A DNA stretch of 64,000 nucleotides from positions 3,355,751 through 3,419,750 of the forward strand of contig NZ_FOYO01000001.1 in the NCBI RefSeq assembly GCF_900111945.1, written 5' to 3'. This document shows positions 44,900 to 54,967 of this stretch, in pieces. The notes below the pieces were generated by a model. The model worked only from the letters and a program-made list of their open reading frames with translations. It made no database searches and had not been told where the DNA came from. The stretch's first letter is position 1. Every line of letters begins with the position of its first letter. This DNA is from Litoreibacter janthinus (GTDB lineage Bacteria > Pseudomonadota > Alphaproteobacteria > Rhodobacterales > Rhodobacteraceae). A program made the translations under genes and the position numbers.

Positions 44900-46576
44900 T
44901 TAGTGCCCGCCTGCCATAACGCCGGTTTTGACCGAGTAGTTCACCGCGATCTCGTAGTCCGGGTCATCATCGCTATCGACCATCAACTGGCCTGCCTTGG
45001 TCAGCAACTCGTGGCAGTCACGGCTCAGGTGGCGCAGTTGCACGGTCTTGCCCTCGGCTTCGTATTTGCCCGCGATCGCCTCGATTGCCTGCAACGCAGA
45101 CTGGTCGGCCACACGGCTATCCGCGAAGTCGATGACGACCAAAGACGGATCGTCTTTCGGGGTGAACAGCTCCGAGAAGCCTTCGGCAGAGCCAAAGAAT
45201 AGCGGGCCTTGGACCTTGTAGACCTTGGCACCTTCGGGCGTGTCATAGGTCACAGCGTGGATGCGACGGGCGTTCTGCCACGCGTAGGCCAGCGCCGAAA
45301 CGATAACCCCGACAACAACCGCAATCGCAAGGTCATACATCACGGTGGTAATGGTCACGAGCACGATGACAAACGCATCCATACGTGGGACGCGGCGCAT
45401 GATGTTGAACGAGTTCCACGCGAACGTCCCGATGACCACCATGAACATCACGCCCACGAGGGCAGCCAGCGGGATCTGCTCGATCAGAGGTGAAGCCACC
45501 AGAATAAACGTCAGCAGGAATAGCGCTGCAGCAATGCCAGCCACTCGGGTGCGCCCGCCGGATTTGACGTTGATCATAGATTGCCCGATCATCGCGCAAC
45601 CGCCCATGCCACCAAAGAAGCCGGTCACAGTATTCGCCACACCTTGGGCCACGCATTCTTGGCTTGCGCCACCGCGTTTGTTGACGATCTCGCCCACAAG
45701 GTTCAGCGTCAGGAGGCTTTCGATCAGCCCAATCGCCGAAAGGATCAGCGCGTAAGGGAAGATGATGACAAGAGTTTCCAGATTGAACGGCGCCAGCATA
45801 TCACCGTAAAGCCCTGTGCCCCCTTCAGCGCCAAAGCTGAACGGGATGTGGAATGGCGGCAGCCCGCCTTTGATCGAGGCCAGATCACCCACACGCGGCA
45901 CTTCGATGCCGAAGCCGATCACGATCAGCGCCACGATACCGATGCCCGCAAGCGGCGCAGGGACCAGTGACGTCACCTTGGGCGTGGCCCAGATGATAGC
46001 CATCGTCAGCACCGTCAGACCCAACATCATCGCCAGCGGAAGGCCGGTCATCCATTGCCCATTGGCCATTGCATGCCCGCCGCCTTCAGCCGTGCCCGGG
46101 ATTTGGAACTGGCTCATCTGAGCGAGGAAAATAACGATGGCAAGACCGTTTACAAAGCCCAGCATCACCGGATGCGGAACCAGCCGGATAAACTTGCCCA
46201 GTTTGAACACGCCTGCCGCGATCTGCATCAATCCCATCAGGATGACGGTGGCAAACAGATACTCGACCCCATGGGCGGACACCAAAGCCACCATCACGAC
46301 CGCCAAAGCCCCCGTCGCGCCAGAGATCATCCCCGGACGCCCACCGATACAAGCTGTGATCAGCCCGACGATGAAAGCCGCGTAAAGCCCCACCAGCGGG
46401 TGAACCCCTGCCACGAAGGCAAAGGCCACGGCTTCCGGCACCAAGGCCAGTGCCACGGTCAGGCCGGACAGTATCTCGATACGCCATCGCGCAGCCCCCA
46501 TTGGGCCGGAGGGCGCAAGGCTCAACTCGTTCAGAATAGGATTTTTGGCGAGGGACGCCATCAGCTTGTTGGTCAC
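44900..46576 (-). CDS. SulP family anion transporter with STAS domain
   Basis: 558 residues: cytoplasmic N-terminus, 12 or so membrane segments (start LTVALALVPEAVAFAFVAG), SulP signature AFIVGLITACIGGRPGMISGATGA, and a C-terminal STAS domain (about 425-540; FFGSAEGFSELFT, VVIDFADSRVADQSALQAIE). Substrate may be sulfate or bicarbonate. The GTG start at 46576 (AGAGG upstream) is used; an ATG is 15 nt inside. No carbonic anhydrase is next to it. Divergent from mtnP. Confidence 0.93.
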   Translation of the reverse strand: MTNKLMASLAKNPILNELSLAPSGPMGAARWRIEILSGLTVALALVPEAVAFAFVAGVHPLVGLYAAFIVGLITACIGGRPGMISGATGALAVVMVALVSAHGVEYLFATVILMGLMQIAAGVFKLGKFIRLVPHPVMLGFVNGLAIVIFLAQMSQFQIPGTAEGGGHAMANGQWMTGLPLAMMLGLTVLTMAIIWATPKVTSLVPAPLAGIGIVALIVIGFGIEVPRVGDLASIKGGLPPFHIPFSFGAEGGTGLYGDMLAPFNLETLVIIFPYALILSAIGLIESLLTLNLVGEIVNKRGGASQECVAQGVANTVTGFFGGMGGCAMIGQSMINVKSGGRTRVAGIAAALFLLTFILVASPLIEQIPLAALVGVMFMVVIGTFAWNSFNIMRRVPRMDAFVIVLVTITTVMYDLAIAVVVGVIVSALAYAWQNARRIHAVTYDTPEGAKVYKVQGPLFFGSAEGFSELFTPKDDPSLVVIDFADSRVADQSALQAIEAIAGKYEAEGKTVQLRHLSRDCHELLTKAGQLMVDSDDDPDYEIAVNYSVKTGVMAGGH

Positions 46577-46760
46577 GCTGCTGCCTCTTGTTTAGGTCAC
46601 ATATGTAGATGAGTTGCGCGCCTGTTAGCGCACACAGTCGGGGATTGCACGGAATAGTTGCTCAAACGAGTGCGTGAACTGGCGACCGGTGCATTTCCAT
46701 CTGTGAAACGTTCCGCCAGTATGCCGCCAACATATGACATTCGCGACAAAGGACACCCAA

Positions 46761-47636
46761 ATGGCAGACACAATGATCGGTGTGATCGGCGGCTCCGGCC
46801 TTTATGAAATTGACGGCTTGGAAAATGCCACGTGGCAAAGCGTCGAGACCCCGTGGGGCGCGCCATCTGACGCAATCCTGACCGGTAAGCTGGACGGGGT
46901 CAGCATGGCCTTCCTGCCGCGCCACGGGCGGGGGCATGTGCATTCGCCAACCACCGTCCCCTATCGCGCGAATATCGATGCACTGAAACGGTTAGGTGTG
47001 ACGGATGTGATCTCTGTCTCCGCCTGCGGGTCCTTCCGCGAGGAAATGGCGCCGGGCGATTTCGTCATCGTCGACCAGTTCATCGACCGCACCTTCGCCC
47101 GCGAAAAGTCGTTCTTTGGCACCGGTTGTGTGGCCCATGTTTCGGTCGCACACCCGACCTGTCCGCGCCTTGGGGCCGCCTGCCTTAAAGCGGCCAAGGA
47201 CACCGGCATCACCGTCCACAACGGCGGCACCTATCTGGCGATGGAGGGTCCGCAATTCTCGACCCTCGCGGAAAGCAAAATGTATCGCGACAGCTGGGGC
47301 GCGGATGTGATCGGCATGACCAACATGCCGGAGGCCAAGCTCGCCCGCGAGGCAGAGCTGTGCTACGCCAGCGTCGCCATGATCACCGACTATGACAGCT
47401 GGCACCCAGACCACGGCGAAGTGGACGTGACCCAGATCATCGCCACCCTGATGGGCAACGCCAGCAAGGCCCGCGACATGGTCGCCAAACTGCCAACCTT
47501 GCTTGGGGCCGAGCGCGACCCTTGCGTCCACGGCTGTGACCGTGCGCTGGAATACGCGATCCTCACCGCCCCCGACGCTCGAGACAAAGCCCTGATCGAT
47601 AAGCTCGACGCTGTGGCGGGTCGCGTTCTTGCGTAA
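46761..47636 (+). CDS. mtnP: S-methyl-5'-thioadenosine phosphorylase
   Basis: Cleaves methylthioadenosine to adenine and methylthioribose-1-P. 291 residues from MADTMIGVIGGSGLYEIDGL; phosphate site GGSGLYE, RHGRGHVHSPTTVPYRAN, IVDQFIDRT, YLAMEGPQFSTLAES, IGMTNMPEAKLA, DSWHPDHG. The adenine it makes is used by apt at 48853, a natural pair for adenine salvage. The start is the ATG after CACCCAA; open frame reaches 46734. Confidence 0.95.
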   Translation: MADTMIGVIGGSGLYEIDGLENATWQSVETPWGAPSDAILTGKLDGVSMAFLPRHGRGHVHSPTTVPYRANIDALKRLGVTDVISVSACGSFREEMAPGDFVIVDQFIDRTFAREKSFFGTGCVAHVSVAHPTCPRLGAACLKAAKDTGITVHNGGTYLAMEGPQFSTLAESKMYRDSWGADVIGMTNMPEAKLAREAELCYASVAMITDYDSWHPDHGEVDVTQIIATLMGNASKARDMVAKLPTLLGAERDPCVHGCDRALEYAILTAPDARDKALIDKLDAVAGRVLA

Positions 47637-47963
47637 ACTGTTCTGGGGCTGCCTCGGGCTGATCGCGCTGTTTCTTGCGCCTCGCCTTTGGCTGCACCCG
47701 ACACCTGCCCCACCTTGCCCTGCACTGCGCTCGCTACGGTTTGGAGGCCCCAAACGGCGCTTATCAGGGGGAACATTGATCGGGATATACCTGCATCAAC
47801 CCGTGATAAAACCGTGATGAGAAGGCTGGAGCAATTAATTCGGCCCCTCTTTAAACATTGAAAACAAGCGCTTGCACATAACTGCCGCATTTCACGTCGG
47901 CAGATGGCTGACCTATGGTAAACTTCCTCTATTCAAACCGACTTTTTTGTGAGGAATTTTCGC
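47637..47963. other. Gap between mtnP and the M15 peptidase
   Basis: 327 bases. An open frame on the plus strand from 47629 (TTG) to 47817 encodes 62 residues with a signal-like start (RKLFWGCLGLIALFLAPRLW), but has no good start signal; support is poor. The last part is AT-rich and contains a promoter candidate, TTCACG (47891-47896) and TATGGT (47914-47919) with a 17-nt spacer, ahead of the peptidase gene. Confidence 0.4.
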
Positions 47964-48791
47964 ATGGACACAGCAGCCATCAAGCTTGTGCAATCCAAGC
48001 TCAAAGAGATGGGGCACTATACCGGCCGCATCGACGGGGATAGAGGCCCGAAGACACACGCCGCCGTCAAAAAGGGTATTCCGCAGATTGGCGGCACGCC
48101 GCCAGCGGGATGGAAAAGCCAAAGCGGCAAACGGCAAACCATCATGTTTCTGCAACTCTACTGCCACGCCAGCGATGTCAACGCGGGCACAGTGGACGGG
48201 TTTTGGGGTCCGCAAACCGCATGGGCCGCAGACGCGTTGGAGGAGAAGCTACAAAACGGGTTCATCCACGCCTGGCGTGATGTCGAGCCGATTGAAGCCA
48301 ACCCGCACCAATTTCCCAAGCAATCCCAGATGACCAATTTCTACGGCCCTCATGGCGAGCCCGGCGGGCGTTCTCCCGAACTGGTGAGTGTCCCCTGCCC
48401 TTGGCCACTGAAGATCGCATGGAACAAGTCGCAGCGCCGGTCCGGCTTCAAGGTGCATAAGAAGGTGGCCGACAGTCTGGGCGAGATTGTCGAGCGAGTG
48501 CATGACCACTACGGCTTGGCCGAGATTGAGCGGCTGGGTTTTGATCTGTTCGGTGGCGACTACAACCCGCGCAAGATGCGTGGCGGCAGCAGCTGGTCCA
48601 CCCATAGTTGGGGGATCGCCATCGACTTTGACCCCGAGCGCAACCGCCTGAAATGGGGCCGTGACCGTGCCAGCTTTGCCCACCCTGATTGCGCTGACTT
48701 TTGGGAAATCTGGGAACGGCAAGGCTGGACCTCCCTTGGGCGCATCAAGAACTTTGACTGGATGCATGTGCAGGCCGCGCGTTTGGGTTAA
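47964..48791 (+). CDS. M15-like D-alanyl/endolysin-type peptidase with peptidoglycan-binding repeat
   Basis: 275 residues from MDTAAIKLVQSKLKEMGHYT. The N-terminus carries a peptidoglycan-binding repeat (GRIDGDRGPKTHAAVKK) and a second similar one (AGTVDGFWGPQTAWAAD). The C-terminal part has zinc-peptidase features: SSWSTHSWGIAIDFDPERN (H...D) and FDWMHVQAARLG (final H). There is no signal peptide, as in phage endolysins; a holin or other export route would be needed, or the protein acts on lysis of a neighbour. GAGG upstream of the ATG at 47964. The gene is an unusual item between mtnP and apt and may derive from a phage or gene transfer agent. Confidence 0.83.
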   Translation: MDTAAIKLVQSKLKEMGHYTGRIDGDRGPKTHAAVKKGIPQIGGTPPAGWKSQSGKRQTIMFLQLYCHASDVNAGTVDGFWGPQTAWAADALEEKLQNGFIHAWRDVEPIEANPHQFPKQSQMTNFYGPHGEPGGRSPELVSVPCPWPLKIAWNKSQRRSGFKVHKKVADSLGEIVERVHDHYGLAEIERLGFDLFGGDYNPRKMRGGSSWSTHSWGIAIDFDPERNRLKWGRDRASFAHPDCADFWEIWERQGWTSLGRIKNFDWMHVQAARLG

Positions 48792-48852
48792 TGGCTTTTA
48801 ACCTCTGCGGCGCTAGGGTATCCGAAGAAGCACGCAATCTTCGGAGCCCGAC

Positions 48853-49392
48853 ATGCCAAATTCCAAGCAGGTCAAAGACTACATTCGCACCATCCCGAAC
48901 TTCCCCCATGAGGGGATCATGTTCCGCGATGTCACCACCCTGTTTCTGGACGCGCGCGGCTTTCGCATGGCGGTCGATCAGTTGCTTCACCCCTATGCGG
49001 GCCAGCGCTTCGACAAGGTCGCAGGGCTAGAAGCGCGCGGCTTCATCATGGGCGGCGCGATTGCTCACCAGTTGTCCACGGGCTTTGTCCCGATCCGCAA
49101 GAAGGGCAAGCTGCCCGGCAAAACCATCGAGCAGAGCTACCAGCTTGAATATGGCGAGGCGACGATGGAGCTGCACGAAGACAGCCTTCAGCCCGGTGAA
49201 AAAGTGCTTCTTGTCGACGATCTGCTGGCCACGGGCGGCACCGCCGAGGCGGGCATCAAACTGATCGAAAAGCTGGGTGCGGAAGTCATTGGCTGCAGCT
49301 TCATCATCGACCTGCCCGATCTGGGCGGCCGCGCCAAGCTGGAGGCGATGGGCCAATCCGTCCACGTGTTATGCGAATTCGAAGGCGATTAG
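48853..49392 (+). CDS. apt: Adenine phosphoribosyltransferase
   Basis: Converts adenine and PRPP to AMP. 179 residues: PRPP motif [17 protein letters not shown], family stretch [14 protein letters not shown], and [13 protein letters not shown]. Full length, with ATG at 48853. Works with mtnP for adenine salvage. Its stop overlaps the convergent FAD oxidoreductase stop by 4 nt. Confidence 0.97.
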   Translation: MPNSKQVKDYIRTIPNFPHEGIMFRDVTTLFLDARGFRMAVDQLLHPYAGQRFDKVAGLEARGFIMGGAIAHQLSTGFVPIRKKGKLPGKTIEQSYQLEYGEATMELHEDSLQPGEKVLLVDDLLATGGTAEAGIKLIEKLGAEVIGCSFIIDLPDLGGRAKLEAMGQSVHVLCEFEGD

Positions 49393-50801
49393 GCCGAGAT
49401 CACCGCACCTGGGTTCATAATGCCCTTGGGGTCCAGCGCCGCCTTGATCGTCCGCATCGTGGCCAGCTTGATCGGGTCGCTGTAGCGATTTAGATCGGCC
49501 ACTTTCAATCGACCGATCCCATGCTCTGCCGAGATGGAGCCTTCCATATCCGCGGCCAGATCATGGAGAATCCGCTTCACATCGCTGCGCTGATGATCGT
49601 GATCCGCCCGCGAATTCCCGATGACAGGGAAAATGTTGAAATGCAGGTTCCCGTCGCCGACATGCCCGAAGCAGTTGATCCGGAAATCGTCCACACGTGC
49701 AATCGCCTGCTGCGCCCGCGAGATGAACTCGGGGATGCGGCCGACTGGAACAGAGATGTCATGCGATGACACCGAGCCGATCCGGCGGTTCGCTTCTGGG
49801 ATGCTTTCACGGATGTTCCAGAACGCATCGCGCTGCGCGCCCGACTGCGCGATCACGCCATCCGTCACCAAATCGCGCTCTGCCCCGGCTTCGAACAACC
49901 GCTCCAGCGCTTGAGCCGGGTCCAGCCCAGCGACGCAACCAACATCAATCAGCACCATCCACTCTGGTGGATCGTCGAACGGCGCGCGAACCTCTGGCCC
50001 GACCTCGGCAAGGAATGTCAGGCCCATGCGGTTTATCAACTCGAACCCCGAGACCTGATGCCCCAGCAAATCCCCGGCAAGCGCCAGTAGGTCGATCGCT
50101 GCCTGCGGATCCGGCACCGCCATCAAGGCCGCGCCCTCGCCCGCGGGTTTCGGGAACAGCTTCAACGACGCGGCGGTGATAACGCCAAGCGTTCCTTCCG
50201 CGCCGACCAACAGGTGGCGCAGGTCATAGCCGGTGTTATTTTTCCTCAGCCGCGACAGCCCGTTCAGGATGGAGCCATCGGGCATGACGGCTTCAACCCC
50301 CAAACACAGGTCGCGGGCATTGCCGTAGCGCAGCACATTCACCCCGCCAGCATTGGTGGAAAGGTTGCCGCCAATCCGCGCGGAGCCTTCGGAGGCCAGA
50401 GACAAGGGGAACAGGCGGTCAACTGCATCGGCCGCCTCTTGGACAGAGGCCAGGATCACGCCCGCTTCGGCGACCAGCACGTTTTCTTTGGGAAAGACGT
50501 CGCGAATTTTTGTCATTCGCTCCAGCGACAAGATCACAGGCGTCGGCCCGCTTTCCATCACCTGCCCGCCCACAAGACCGGTGCCGCCGCCATAGGGAAT
50601 GATCCCGACGCCCGCATCGGAGCACGCGCGCACCACAGTTGCCACGTCTTGCGTGCAATCAGGCGCAACCAGAAAGCCGTCGGCCCCTTTGTAGCGTCCG
50701 CGCGGTTCCCGAAGGTAGGCTTCGGTCAATTCGCGAAACGCAGCCGCAGGAAGTTTGGAGGTTAGGTCGGCCCGAAGGGCGTCGGTCACAGAATTCAACA
50801 T
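49389..50801 (-). CDS. FAD-binding oxidoreductase (GlcD / D-2-hydroxyacid dehydrogenase type)
   Basis: 470 residues of the FAD_binding_4 / FAD-oxidase_C architecture: [13 protein letters not shown] in the N-terminal FAD domain, [32 protein letters not shown], and a C-terminal domain with [14 protein letters not shown] and [12 protein letters not shown], typical of D-lactate, glycolate or D-2-hydroxyglutarate dehydrogenases. Substrate is not settled. It is the first of four minus-strand genes but the gaps are 37-85 nt, so independence is possible. Confidence 0.9.
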   Translation of the reverse strand: MLNSVTDALRADLTSKLPAAAFRELTEAYLREPRGRYKGADGFLVAPDCTQDVATVVRACSDAGVGIIPYGGGTGLVGGQVMESGPTPVILSLERMTKIRDVFPKENVLVAEAGVILASVQEAADAVDRLFPLSLASEGSARIGGNLSTNAGGVNVLRYGNARDLCLGVEAVMPDGSILNGLSRLRKNNTGYDLRHLLVGAEGTLGVITAASLKLFPKPAGEGAALMAVPDPQAAIDLLALAGDLLGHQVSGFELINRMGLTFLAEVGPEVRAPFDDPPEWMVLIDVGCVAGLDPAQALERLFEAGAERDLVTDGVIAQSGAQRDAFWNIRESIPEANRRIGSVSSHDISVPVGRIPEFISRAQQAIARVDDFRINCFGHVGDGNLHFNIFPVIGNSRADHDHQRSDVKRILHDLAADMEGSISAEHGIGRLKVADLNRYSDPIKLATMRTIKAALDPKGIMNPGAVISA

Positions 50802-50838
50802 GGCTCTTTATTACGCGCAGATGTTGCGTTGAAAACGC

Positions 50839-51642
50839 CTAATCAATCGGTTCACGCAAATAAGCTGGCCGAAGCGTCACGACAGTGGGCCGTTTGGGCA
50901 ATGTACGCAGGGAAATCTCAAGCGAGCTGTCGGTTCGGCGATCAATCGCGAACTCGTCTGACATGCCGTTCACGAAGCGCCCCAATGACCCATCGGCCCA
51001 CCAGTGCATCGGAATCACCACAGAAGACTTGAGACGCTTGAGAACCTTGACCATCGTCGGCAGGTCCAGCGTCAACCCGCCATCCACAGGTGCCATCACC
51101 ACATCCAAGCGTCCCAGCGCCGCGTATTGGGCCTGATCAGGTTCATGGTGCAGATGCCCCAAATGCCCGATGCACAGCCCCGCGACCTCGAACACAAAGA
51201 TCGAATTGCCATCGACCTCGACCCCGCCAGAGAACTGCCCACGAATATCCGTGGACACATTGCGCACTAGCATCTCGCCAAGGTCCAAATGGTGCTCTTC
51301 CTGCCAGCCGCGCAGCACATGCTTGATGCGCGGGTCAGGGCTGGCGGTCCAGTGGCTGGAATGGGCATGGTTCATGGTGGCGACGTCGGGGACGAAATCC
51401 CGCACACCCAAAAAGCCGGTATAGTCCGTCGCCGCAGTCAGCCCGCCTGCGGTTTCCAGTACGAAGGTGGCATGCGCGATGTAGCTTAGCCGGACGGTGT
51501 AATCCTCCAGCGCCTCCCCAAAAGCGGCGCGATGGACATACTCGATACCCGGCGCTTCCGCCAAAGCGATACAATGGCTCGGCCGACGGTCCTGCGCCGC
51601 GGCCGCGATGGGCATTAACAAAAAGAGAATGAACCAACGCAT
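50839..51642 (-). CDS. Secreted MBL-fold hydrolase
   Basis: 267 residues with a signal peptide (MRWFILFLLMPIAAAAQ, cleavage near 17). A metallo-beta-lactamase fold is suggested by YIAHATFVLETAGGLTAATDYTG, a histidine cluster NHAHSSHW (an H-x-H-x-x-H pattern with serine in place of the usual aspartate), GHLGHLHHEPD and IPMHWW. The unusual metal-site pattern makes the enzyme activity uncertain. Substrate unknown. It lies 37 nt from the FAD oxidoreductase start on the same strand. Confidence 0.8.
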   Translation of the reverse strand: MRWFILFLLMPIAAAAQDRRPSHCIALAEAPGIEYVHRAAFGEALEDYTVRLSYIAHATFVLETAGGLTAATDYTGFLGVRDFVPDVATMNHAHSSHWTASPDPRIKHVLRGWQEEHHLDLGEMLVRNVSTDIRGQFSGGVEVDGNSIFVFEVAGLCIGHLGHLHHEPDQAQYAALGRLDVVMAPVDGGLTLDLPTMVKVLKRLKSSVVIPMHWWADGSLGRFVNGMSDEFAIDRRTDSSLEISLRTLPKRPTVVTLRPAYLREPID

Positions 51643-51727
51643 GGGATAGATGATAGACCGCCTGCGCGGTTTGGCAAAATCAAATAGGCTTCATCACCTC
51701 AAACGTGTTCGAAAAAGGCTGCTTTGC

Positions 51728-52312
51728 CTACCCGACATCCGTTCTTCCACGCCGGTCGCCACGCAAATTGGCAAACAGCACATGATTGCGCCACCGTCCG
51801 TTGATCTGCAGATAGCTTTGCGCCACGCCTTCATATTTGAAACCGGACTTTTCCAACACGCCGCGCGACGCAGTATTTTCGGGCAAGCAGGCCGCCTCGA
51901 TCCGGGACAGGTCCAGCTGGGTGAAGGCGTAGTGGACCAAGGCAAGGATCGCCTCTTGCATGTAGCCGTTGCGCGCGTGGCGCTGCCCCATCCAGTAGCC
52001 CAGCGTTCCCGCCTGCGCAGGCCCACGACGGATATTGTCGAGCGTGATCGCCCCCAGCAACGCCTTATCTTCGCGGCGTTCCAGAAACACCGGTATGGCG
52101 TTGCCGTTATTGACCGAGCGTTGCGCCCAGTAGACGCGGTTGGTGAAGCTTTTTCGGGTCAGGTGGTCGGACGCCCAAGACGGCTCCCAAGGTGCGAGAA
52201 ACTCGATCGAGGCAGAGCGCAGCGACGCCCATTCACGGTAATCGCCATGCATGGGAAGGCGCAGCGTCATGCGTTCCGTCTCGATACGGACCTTCCGCTT
52301 GCGCCCTAGCAT
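51728..52312 (-). CDS. RimJ/RimL-type GNAT N-acetyltransferase
   Basis: 194 residues from the ATG at 52312 (MLGRKRKVRIETERMTLR). The acetyl-CoA loop is QRHARNGYMQEA, and LEKSGFKYEGVAQSYLQING follows the RimJ pattern (Ser/Gly-rich with YLQINGRW). The ATG shares one base with the M16 peptidase stop (TGATG), so it is coupled to that gene. Possible target: ribosomal protein N-terminus or another amine. Confidence 0.88.
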   Translation of the reverse strand: MLGRKRKVRIETERMTLRLPMHGDYREWASLRSASIEFLAPWEPSWASDHLTRKSFTNRVYWAQRSVNNGNAIPVFLERREDKALLGAITLDNIRRGPAQAGTLGYWMGQRHARNGYMQEAILALVHYAFTQLDLSRIEAACLPENTASRGVLEKSGFKYEGVAQSYLQINGRWRNHVLFANLRGDRRGRTDVG

Positions 52313-53571
52313 CAAGCGGCGAGCCTACGGGTCACGTGCTCTAGGCTATGTGCACCCGAGACCGGACCATATAGCGCCATAGCGGCCTGCGCTGTCGCCA
52401 AGCTTTCTGCAAAATCGCGTACCTGCCCCACTTCAACCGCGTCGATCTTGTCGATGGTTTCAGACAGCGGCGGCACACGCCCCCAGATGCCAACCAGCCG
52501 TGCCAGCCGCTCGGCCCGCGAGGACGGGCTTTCCAGCCCCATCAGAATGCCCGCCTTCATCTGCGTACGAGCGCGGGTCACTTCGGCTTCAGACATATCC
52601 CCTGCGGCGCGCTTCAACTCGTCCACGGTGATGTCGGCCAGACCGGCGATGTCGCCAGCAGACGTTCCCGCGTACACCGTCATCATGCCCGTGTCGGAAT
52701 AGCTGCCGATGGAGCTATAGATCGAATAGCAAAGCCCGCGCTTCTCGCGCACCTCTTGGAACAAGCGCGAGGACATGCCGCCACCAAAGGCCGACGCGAA
52801 CACCTGCGCGGTATAGAATTCATCGTCACGGTAACCGGGTGCTTCGAGCGCGAGGGTGAAATGGGCCTGCTCAAGCTTCTTCACTTCGCGCCGCTCGCCC
52901 GAGGCAAAATGCGCAAGCTCCGCCACATTGGACACGGATGCTGGCATATCACCGAACATCTCTTCCGCAATCCGCACAATCTCGTCGTGATCCACCGCCC
53001 CTGCGGCGGACAGGATCAGGTTCTGCGGGCCGTAATGCTCGGCCACAAAGCCGGACAGATCGGCGCGGGAAAAATTGGACACCCGCTCCGTCGGTCCCAA
53101 GATGGTGCGTCCGATGGGTTGGCCCGGATAAGCCGCTTCTTGCAGCCAGTCGAAGATCACATCGTCGGGGGTATCCAGCGACATGCCGATTTCTTGCAAA
53201 ATCACGCCACGCTCCACCTCGATCTCGCGCGGGTCAAACACCGGATGTCGCACAATGTCGCCGATCACGTCCATTGCCAGCGGCACGTCGTTCTTCAATA
53301 CGCGGGCATAGTAAGCCGTGACTTCGCGTGAGGTGTAAGCGTTGATGTAGCCGCCCACGTCTTCGATGGCTTCAGCGATCTGCAACGCGTTGCGCCGCTT
53401 GGTGCCTTTGAAGGCCATATGCTCTAGGAAATGCGCGATGCCATTTTGCTCGATCCGCTCGTGGCGCCCGCCCGCATTGACCCAAATGCCTACGCTTGCG
53501 CTTTCCAGCGACGGCATATGTTCCGTCACGATGCGAAACCCGTTTGACAGGGTGGTCAGCTGTTGCGTCAT
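52312..53571 (-). CDS. M16 family zinc peptidase (processing-peptidase-like)
   Basis: 419 residues. The inverted zinc motif HFLEH (IAHFLEHMAFKGTKRR) is near the N-terminus, with the second glutamate further on (REIEVERGVILQE). Matches the bacterial PqqL/ymxG-type two-domain M16 peptidase that lacks PQQ genes. The N-terminus (MTQQLTTLSNGFRIVTE) has no signal. Its ATG overlaps the thrC stop by 4 nt (ATGA), a conserved alphaproteobacterial pair. Confidence 0.93.
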   Translation of the reverse strand: MTQQLTTLSNGFRIVTEHMPSLESASVGIWVNAGGRHERIEQNGIAHFLEHMAFKGTKRRNALQIAEAIEDVGGYINAYTSREVTAYYARVLKNDVPLAMDVIGDIVRHPVFDPREIEVERGVILQEIGMSLDTPDDVIFDWLQEAAYPGQPIGRTILGPTERVSNFSRADLSGFVAEHYGPQNLILSAAGAVDHDEIVRIAEEMFGDMPASVSNVAELAHFASGERREVKKLEQAHFTLALEAPGYRDDEFYTAQVFASAFGGGMSSRLFQEVREKRGLCYSIYSSIGSYSDTGMMTVYAGTSAGDIAGLADITVDELKRAAGDMSEAEVTRARTQMKAGILMGLESPSSRAERLARLVGIWGRVPPLSETIDKIDAVEVGQVRDFAESLATAQAAMALYGPVSGAHSLEHVTRRLAA

Positions 53572-54956
53572 GCGTTGATACGCTCGCGGATCAGGGCTTT
53601 GATCTTCTCGATGTCATTGGGCAATTCGGTCATGCGCTCCTCGCGCTCGAACAGGTCCGACATGCGGTCAGGTAGCTCTGGGTGATGACCAGATGCGGCT
53701 TCCACAGCGGCGGGAAATTTCGCGGGGTGCGCGGTGGCGAGCGTGATCATCGGGGTAGAACCCAGATGGTCCATCGCCACTTTCACGCCCACGGCGGAGT
53801 GCGGGCAAAGCAATTCGCCCATCGTCGCATTGGCGCGGGTGATCATGGCGGAGGTTTCTTCCTCGCTGACGCGGCCCGACGCATAGGTTTCCTTCAGCGC
53901 CTCATAGGCCCCTTGGCTGACCTTGAACTCGCCGGTGGTTTTCAGCGTGTCCATCTGCTCGGATACTGCGGCACCGTCTTGGCCGTAAGCGTAGAACAGC
54001 GCGCGCTCGAAGTTGGAGGACACCTGAATATCCATCGACGGGCTGATCGACGGCTTCACGCCGTCGGTCGTGTAAGCGCCGGTTTCCAGCGTGCGGTGCA
54101 GGATGTCGTTCTGGTTGGTGGCGATCACCAACTCGCCGATGGGCAGGCCCATCTGCTTGGCGATGTAGCCCGCGAAGATGTCACCGAAATTACCGGTAGG
54201 CACGGTGAAGTTGATCTCGCGGTCGGGGCTACCCAGCGACACGGCGGAGGTGAAGTAATATACCACCTGCGCCAAGACCCGCGCCCAATTGATCGAATTG
54301 ACCCCAGCGAGGCGCACACCGTCGCGGAAGTCGAAATCATTGAACATGTCTTTGACGGCTGCCTGGCAGGTATCAAAGTCACCTTCGATGGCCAGCGCGT
54401 GAACATTGTCCTCCGACGGGGTGGTCATTTGTCGGCGCTGCACGTCGGAGACGCGGCCCTGCGGGAACAAAATGAACACGTCGACCGCATCCAGCCCCCG
54501 GAACGCCTCGATCGCGGCGGAGCCTGTGTCGCCGGAAGTGGCCCCCACGATGGTTACCCGCTCGCCAGAACGCTTGAGCGCCGCCTGAAACATCTGCCCG
54601 ATCATCTGCATGGCGAAGTCTTTGAACGCTAGCGTCGGGCCGTGGAATAGCTCCAGCAGGTAATGGTTGCTGCCCAGCTGTACCAAAGGCGCGCGTGCGT
54701 CGTGGCCGAAGCCTTCATAGGCTTTCGCGATGATCTCGCGGAACTCAGCGTCGGTGAAGGTGTCGCCAATGAAAGGGCGCATCACGGTGAAGGCGACTTC
54801 CTCATAAGACGCACCGCGCATGGCGCGGATGGTGTCTTGATCCAGCGTAGGAATGGTCTCGGGCAGGTACAAACCGCCGTCACGAGCAAGGCCAGTCAAC
54901 ATGGCCTGCTCGAATGTCAGGACAGGGGCTTTGCCGCGGGTAGAGATGTAACGCAT
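53568..54956 (-). CDS. thrC: Threonine synthase
   Basis: PLP enzyme producing threonine from O-phosphohomoserine. 462 residues from MRYISTRGKAPVLTFEQ; Schiff-base lysine in GPTLAFKDFAMQ, phosphate site GATSGDTGSAA, and FPQGRVSDVQRRQMTT. The long open frame to 55043 is not needed. Follows SURF1 by 11 nt and is coupled to the M16 gene. lysC elsewhere in the window supplies the same pathway. Confidence 0.95.
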   Translation of the reverse strand: MRYISTRGKAPVLTFEQAMLTGLARDGGLYLPETIPTLDQDTIRAMRGASYEEVAFTVMRPFIGDTFTDAEFREIIAKAYEGFGHDARAPLVQLGSNHYLLELFHGPTLAFKDFAMQMIGQMFQAALKRSGERVTIVGATSGDTGSAAIEAFRGLDAVDVFILFPQGRVSDVQRRQMTTPSEDNVHALAIEGDFDTCQAAVKDMFNDFDFRDGVRLAGVNSINWARVLAQVVYYFTSAVSLGSPDREINFTVPTGNFGDIFAGYIAKQMGLPIGELVIATNQNDILHRTLETGAYTTDGVKPSISPSMDIQVSSNFERALFYAYGQDGAAVSEQMDTLKTTGEFKVSQGAYEALKETYASGRVSEEETSAMITRANATMGELLCPHSAVGVKVAMDHLGSTPMITLATAHPAKFPAAVEAASGHHPELPDRMSDLFEREERMTELPNDIEKIKALIRERINA

Positions 54957-54967
54957 GGGGTATTCCT

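Noticed and set aside
47629..47817. 62-codon open frame downstream of mtnP as a gene
   Set aside because: Starts with a TTG inside mtnP and has no ribosome-binding site; the signal-like N-terminus is suggestive but the rest is unpatterned.
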